Shown here piece after piece: positions 13,989-16,843 of a DNA stretch of 16,843 bases (within the stretch, counting starts at the first letter, position 1; every line of letters starts with the position of its first letter). The notes under the pieces were generated by a model. That model was not told the DNA's origin, searched no databases, and saw nothing but the letters and a program-made list of their open reading frames with translations. The position numbers were made by a program, and so were the translations under genes. The stretch comes from CAYLNH01 sp964384625 (GTDB lineage Bacteria > Verrucomicrobiota > Lentisphaeria > JABSQK01). Location: positions 1 through 16,843 of the forward strand of contig CAYLNH010000153.1 of the NCBI GenBank assembly GCA_964384625.1. Reading direction: 5' to 3'.

Positions 13989-15157
13989 TGTTCCTTCGCT
14001 GGCGCCAAGAAGTGCTTTTCTGGACACTTGAAGCACTCCTCTGTTTGCAGCTTCCATTTTGTTGTGACGAAATAGTCGCCCGTCTTCTTTTTCCAGAGAA
14101 TAGGACCTCGCGTCCTGCGGCGCTCCGAGCGGGGATCGACTGGTCCGGAGATTTCCATTTTGCCCCACTTTGAAAAGCAAGTATCACAAACACACGGATG
14201 AGAGACGATGTGGAATTTCACGCCTTGGGGACGCTTTTCATCCCATGGCCTATGGGGAGATTTGCGGGGTCTGCGGTTAATATAGAGGGTTTGTTGATAG
14301 GTCCAGAGCCAGACCTTCCATTCGTCTTCGGCGCAAGCATCATCGCAAGCGCCTAATCGCTTACAGTTGCGCCTTTTCAGCTCTTCCAGGCTTTTTGGGC
14401 GACTGTTGAACTTCCAGTCAAAAGTCCGAAAGGCCAATCCCGCGCAGTTGAATTCTGTAGTCTCCACGGTTTTTCCTGTGTCTGGATCAGTAGGAATAAT
14501 CGGCTCACCAGACAGGGAAACGATGTCACGTTCGTATGCCTTCCGCTCTCTTTCGGTTATTGATCTCTTCAGAGCGTGACCTATTGCCTTGTCGGACGGT
14601 TGGATTGAGCTCACTCCCTTCGTCTTCGCCTTCCGCTCGACTTCCTCAAGTAGATCGATCATCTCAACAACAGCGCTTTGCTCATATTGGGTCGTGCCTT
14701 CCTGCAGTCCAGCCGCATCAACCCCTATCGTTGGGTGGTTGCTGACATACGCATACCGACCCAACGAGACCCCCAACGGATCTCTCTGCGCAAACAGCCC
14801 CAACTCAGCATCATACGTCCTTGTTGGACTCAAGCCGAACCTCCCGTCAGAGTCCTTCAAAGTGATCCAGTTGGACTGATACCCAAATCGATTCGGAATA
14901 TCCGGACCGGAAGTGGATTGCCCCAGCACCTGGCCGAAGGCGTTGTATTCGGTGTGGCGGATGACCGTTCCCGCGGCGTTGGTCTGCTTGATCACCGATC
15001 CGTTGTGCGAGAAGGCATCATGAGCGTAGTAAGTGGTTCCGCCCGTAGTGATTGCACCGCAAATTCGACTGCCGATCCCCTCATACGTCGCATAACCGGG
15101 CTTATGGGGCGGTAAGAGGGGGATGCAATTTGTCGGATTTGACACAGATCTTGTCAT
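13985..15157 (-). CDS. orphan Rhs C-terminal tip with variable (putative toxin) domain
   Basis: The 390-residue product begins near the end of an Rhs protein. Residues about 36-90 hold one or two YD-type repeats (YYAHDAF...GSV, YNAFGQVLG). Residues 115-151 are the Rhs-associated core end (YDAELGLFAQRDPLG, AYVSNHP, GVDAAGL), after which sequence is normally variable. The shell, usually over a thousand residues, is missing: a stop lies 8 codons upstream of the ATG, so this is a displaced tip. The variable domain (about 152-390) carries NCAGLAFRTFDW (C238) and FHIVSH (H316, H320), a pattern resembling NlpC/P60- or CHAP-type Cys-His hydrolases. It also has extra cysteines (265, 271, 275, 322, 324, 327, 375, 378) that may bind zinc. 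Toxicity and activity are inferred. No secretion signal is visible. The gene is translationally coupled to the ankyrin lipoprotein. Confidence 0.8.
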   Translation of the reverse strand: MTRSVSNPTNCIPLLPPHKPGYATYEGIGSRICGAITTGGTTYYAHDAFSHNGSVIKQTNAAGTVIRHTEYNAFGQVLGQSTSGPDIPNRFGYQSNWITLKDSDGRFGLSPTRTYDAELGLFAQRDPLGVSLGRYAYVSNHPTIGVDAAGLQEGTTQYEQSAVVEMIDLLEEVERKAKTKGVSSIQPSDKAIGHALKRSITERERKAYERDIVSLSGEPIIPTDPDTGKTVETTEFNCAGLAFRTFDWKFNSRPKSLEELKRRNCKRLGACDDACAEDEWKVWLWTYQQTLYINRRPRKSPHRPWDEKRPQGVKFHIVSHPCVCDTCFSKWGKMEISGPVDPRSERRRTRGPILWKKKTGDYFVTTKWKLQTEECFKCPEKHFLAPAKEQ

Positions 15158-15280
15158 GTAGAAAGCCCGAGATTTCGGCGGTCACCAACGGCCGCTGTAA
15201 TGCAGCAACATAGTCCGGAATCGGCCGCGATGCCAAGGAGAGTTCGCTCTTCTGAAAGTGTGCTCTGTACTGTGGGCATC
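15158..15280. other. spacer between ankyrin gene 2 and the Rhs tip
   Basis: The 123 bases between the two minus-strand genes hold the second copy of the 24-base motif (15227-15250). No ribosome site of note precedes the Rhs tip ATG at 15157, which is a concern for its translation as a free protein. In-frame reading upstream of that ATG meets a stop at 15182-15184, so the Rhs frame does not continue into the spacer. Confidence 0.4.
15227..15250. repeat. copy 2 of the 24-base motif found after both ankyrin genes
   Basis: This copy begins GCGATGCCAAGGAGAGT and agrees with 13103-13126 at 21 of 24 positions. It lies between the ankyrin stop at 15281 and the Rhs tip start. It may mark a junction where cassettes were joined. 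Confidence 0.5.
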
Positions 15281-16600
15281 CTAAAGGCCCTGTCTTTGGG
15301 GTGGTGTTGTTTGTTTCATTATGGTCGTCCTATGACATCCTGCCGCCGACAGCAGTTTCAGAAATTGACGGTTGAAGGTGGGTGAAGGAACGAGATCAGC
15401 TGCGGTCGCTTCTTCGGCATTGGTGGCGTTGATCGTGAGGGCATCCATCTCTGCGAGCAACAGTCTGAGAGCATCCACTCCCGTGCGGTACTTGGCACCA
15501 CGTGCCAACACATGAAGCGGTGTATCTCCCTGCTTGTTGCGGCAAGTTGGGTCTGCTCCCGCTATAAGGAGTGCACCAATTGTCGCTGCGTTTGCCGGGT
15601 ACGTACACGCACAGTGCAAGGGTGTGTTTCCAAAACCATCGATCGCTGCGACGTCTGCTCCCGCTTCGACCAAGACTGCGACAACGCTAGGCTCGCGGGC
15701 ACAGTGAAGAGGGGTCCTCTTTGATTGATCTCTTGCCTCAAGTTCTGCCCTGTTTTGGATCAGCACTCTTGCTAGTTCAGGATTATCGACGCAATGCAGC
15801 GGCGTCTCCCCCAATTCGTTCCTCTCATCTACGTCGGCACCGAACCGAATAAGGAGAGCCGCCTTGGGGGCTGACCACAGGTTGTGCAGATACCCTCGTT
15901 TCGCGTTTGCGCCGGCTTGAAGCAGAACTTCGGCTTGCTCGGGGCTGGCAAACCAGAGCGGAGATGTCGTGATCGCGTTAGTGCCGTCAGGGGACGCGCC
16001 AGCAGCAATAAGGAGCCCAATCACGTCCAGTCGAGCGTCTTCCGTCTTTGGTCGTACGGCATATTCAGGATAGTAACACTGGCGTGGTATGCATGCCCAA
16101 GACAAAGGCGACATGCCAAGACTATCAATTTCACCTGGACTATGCCCTGCGGACAACAGGAGGGCGACGACCTTCTCATCGCCGGTCCATGCGGCAAGAG
16201 AAAGAGGAGTGGTGCCCGTGGAGGTGGGCTTGTACCAAGCTCTTTGACTGAGGAGAATGCGGACGATATCGTGCTGCTTCCGACAGATGGAGTACTCAAG
16301 CAACCCGCACGATAGCTCCCCCCTAGCGACATCTTCCGCGTCCTCGCCCGGCAGTTCACAGTTGCCACCGGTCAGTTCCTGCCGAGGGACAGTGAGACTC
16401 AGACTGAGTTGACTCCGATCCCATTCTGCAATGTACTCGACAGCCTTGACATCTCCCACCCTAACCGCGTCTATGATTGACAGCTGCGATGCTGCCAGCC
16501 GATTGCCCAGCATCCACACAACACAAGCAACCACTGCCAATAGAACCGCAATGGCCAGGGAGACCAGTGTGCGTCGATTGCGGACGGGGAAGCGCAACAT
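15281..16600 (-). CDS. membrane-anchored ankyrin-repeat protein, probable immunity protein
   Basis: This 439-residue protein has a basic start, one membrane segment (about 11-31) and a long ankyrin region. Repeats are seen at about 97-125 (degenerate), 129-155 (TTPLSLAAWTGD), 162-205, 211-235, 240-262, 265-292 (ETPLHCVDN), 295-322 (RTPLHCAREP), 325-355 (NTPLHCACTY) and 359-390 (DTPLHVLARG). By the positive-inside rule the repeats face the periplasm. Ankyrin stacks bind proteins, and the gene starts 3 bases after the stop of an upstream partial gene, which is the usual toxin-then-immunity order. It differs from the ankyrin protein at 13194-13988 in anchor type and repeat number, so it is not a recent copy. 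The immunity role is inferred from context. Confidence 0.82.
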   Translation of the reverse strand: MLRFPVRNRRTLVSLAIAVLLAVVACVVWMLGNRLAASQLSIIDAVRVGDVKAVEYIAEWDRSQLSLSLTVPRQELTGGNCELPGEDAEDVARGELSCGLLEYSICRKQHDIVRILLSQRAWYKPTSTGTTPLSLAAWTGDEKVVALLLSAGHSPGEIDSLGMSPLSWACIPRQCYYPEYAVRPKTEDARLDVIGLLIAAGASPDGTNAITTSPLWFASPEQAEVLLQAGANAKRGYLHNLWSAPKAALLIRFGADVDERNELGETPLHCVDNPELARVLIQNRAELEARDQSKRTPLHCAREPSVVAVLVEAGADVAAIDGFGNTPLHCACTYPANAATIGALLIAGADPTCRNKQGDTPLHVLARGAKYRTGVDALRLLLAEMDALTINATNAEEATAADLVPSPTFNRQFLKLLSAAGCHRTTIMKQTTPPQRQGL

Positions 16601-16603
16601 TGA

Positions 16604-16843
16604 TCACCGCTTCTGCTTCTTCCCGTAGGGGGAAGGCTTGCGGACGATATCGAACACCATTGCGCTGTCGCGTACTAGCGGCTCGCCTTTGGTTGTCTTT
16701 CTGATCTTCCGATCATACCACCTTGCTTTTTTCTTGGGTAACCATCCTTTACTGGTCAGGACATCGAGTATCTTGAATTGCATGTCCTTAAGTATGGTGT
16801 CAGTCAGAAGTTCCGTGTCGATGTTATAGGCCCATACTTTCTT
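16604..16843 (-). CDS. 3' end of an unidentified basic protein, cut by the window edge
   Basis: An open frame enters from the right edge and ends at a TGA (16606-16604), giving 79 codons without a stop. The translation includes VWAYNIDTELLTDTILKDMQ, then GWLPKKKARWYDRKIRKTTK, and ends VRKPSPYGKKQKR. It is rich in lysine and arginine, as seen in many nuclease-type toxin tips, but no motif is recognised. The stop lies 3 bases before the ATG of the ankyrin gene (TGATCAATG), so the two are coupled. By analogy with the Rhs tip/ankyrin pair nearby, this may be the C-terminus of a second effector. Its N-terminus and family cannot be seen from this window. Confidence 0.6.
   Translation of the reverse strand, partial: KKVWAYNIDTELLTDTILKDMQFKILDVLTSKGWLPKKKARWYDRKIRKTTKGEPLVRDSAMVFDIVRKPSPYGKKQKR

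Noticed and set aside
13989..14180. Longer N-terminus for the ankyrin lipoprotein
   Set aside because: It would overlap the Rhs tip gene by about 190 bases and bury the lipoprotein signal. The ATG at 13988 gives a signal peptide start and an ATGA overlap.

Overview
The window has no taxonomic marker gene. GC-rich DNA, GYF_2/DUF4190 proteins, B-box-like zinc fingers fused to membrane segments, an esterase/URO-D pair and Rhs-tip/ankyrin cassettes together suggest a bacterium of the Planctomycetota-Verrucomicrobiota-Lentisphaerota-Kiritimatiellota group. That placement is inference. No RNA genes, insertion sequences, CRISPR arrays or origins were recognised, and no gene-free stretch exceeds about 300 bases.

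Region A (156-10689, + strand) is a long co-directional array. It opens with two paralogous GYF_2 / zinc-knuckle / DUF4190 membrane proteins (156-767, 929-1594). Next come a zinc-ribbon membrane protein, a PH-like membrane protein and a small B-box membrane protein, joined by one- to few-base overlaps. The array then runs into a recognisable MoxR cluster: DUF4129 membrane protein, DUF4350 protein, MoxR AAA+ ATPase, DUF58 protein, a 259-bp gap, SpoIIM-like protein and RDD protein. The MoxR-DUF58-SpoIIM-RDD-DUF4350-DUF4129 association is known from many bacteria, but its function is poorly defined. The usual inference is an ATPase/vWA chaperone-like pair acting on membrane partners. The zinc/GYF proteins look like lineage-specific additions.

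Region B (10944-12967, + strand) is a two-gene operon with an ATGA overlap. It encodes a serine alpha/beta-hydrolase (esterase-like, full catalytic triad visible) and a uroporphyrinogen-decarboxylase-superfamily protein of the MtaA/methyltransferase-like type. An extended -10 promoter candidate lies upstream.

Region C (13194-16843, - strand) is visibly less GC-rich and looks horizontally acquired. Read along the minus strand it holds: the 3' end of an unidentified basic protein running off the window; a membrane-anchored ankyrin protein 3 bases after it; an orphan Rhs C-terminal tip (short Rhs core plus a variable C-terminal domain with an NCAG...FHIVSH pattern); and an ankyrin lipoprotein overlapping the tip by 4 bases. 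This matches displaced toxin-tip/immunity pairs of a polymorphic toxin locus, with ankyrin proteins as likely immunity factors. A similar 24-bp motif follows both ankyrin genes. This region is the best candidate for something undescribed, because I do not firmly recognise the toxin domain.
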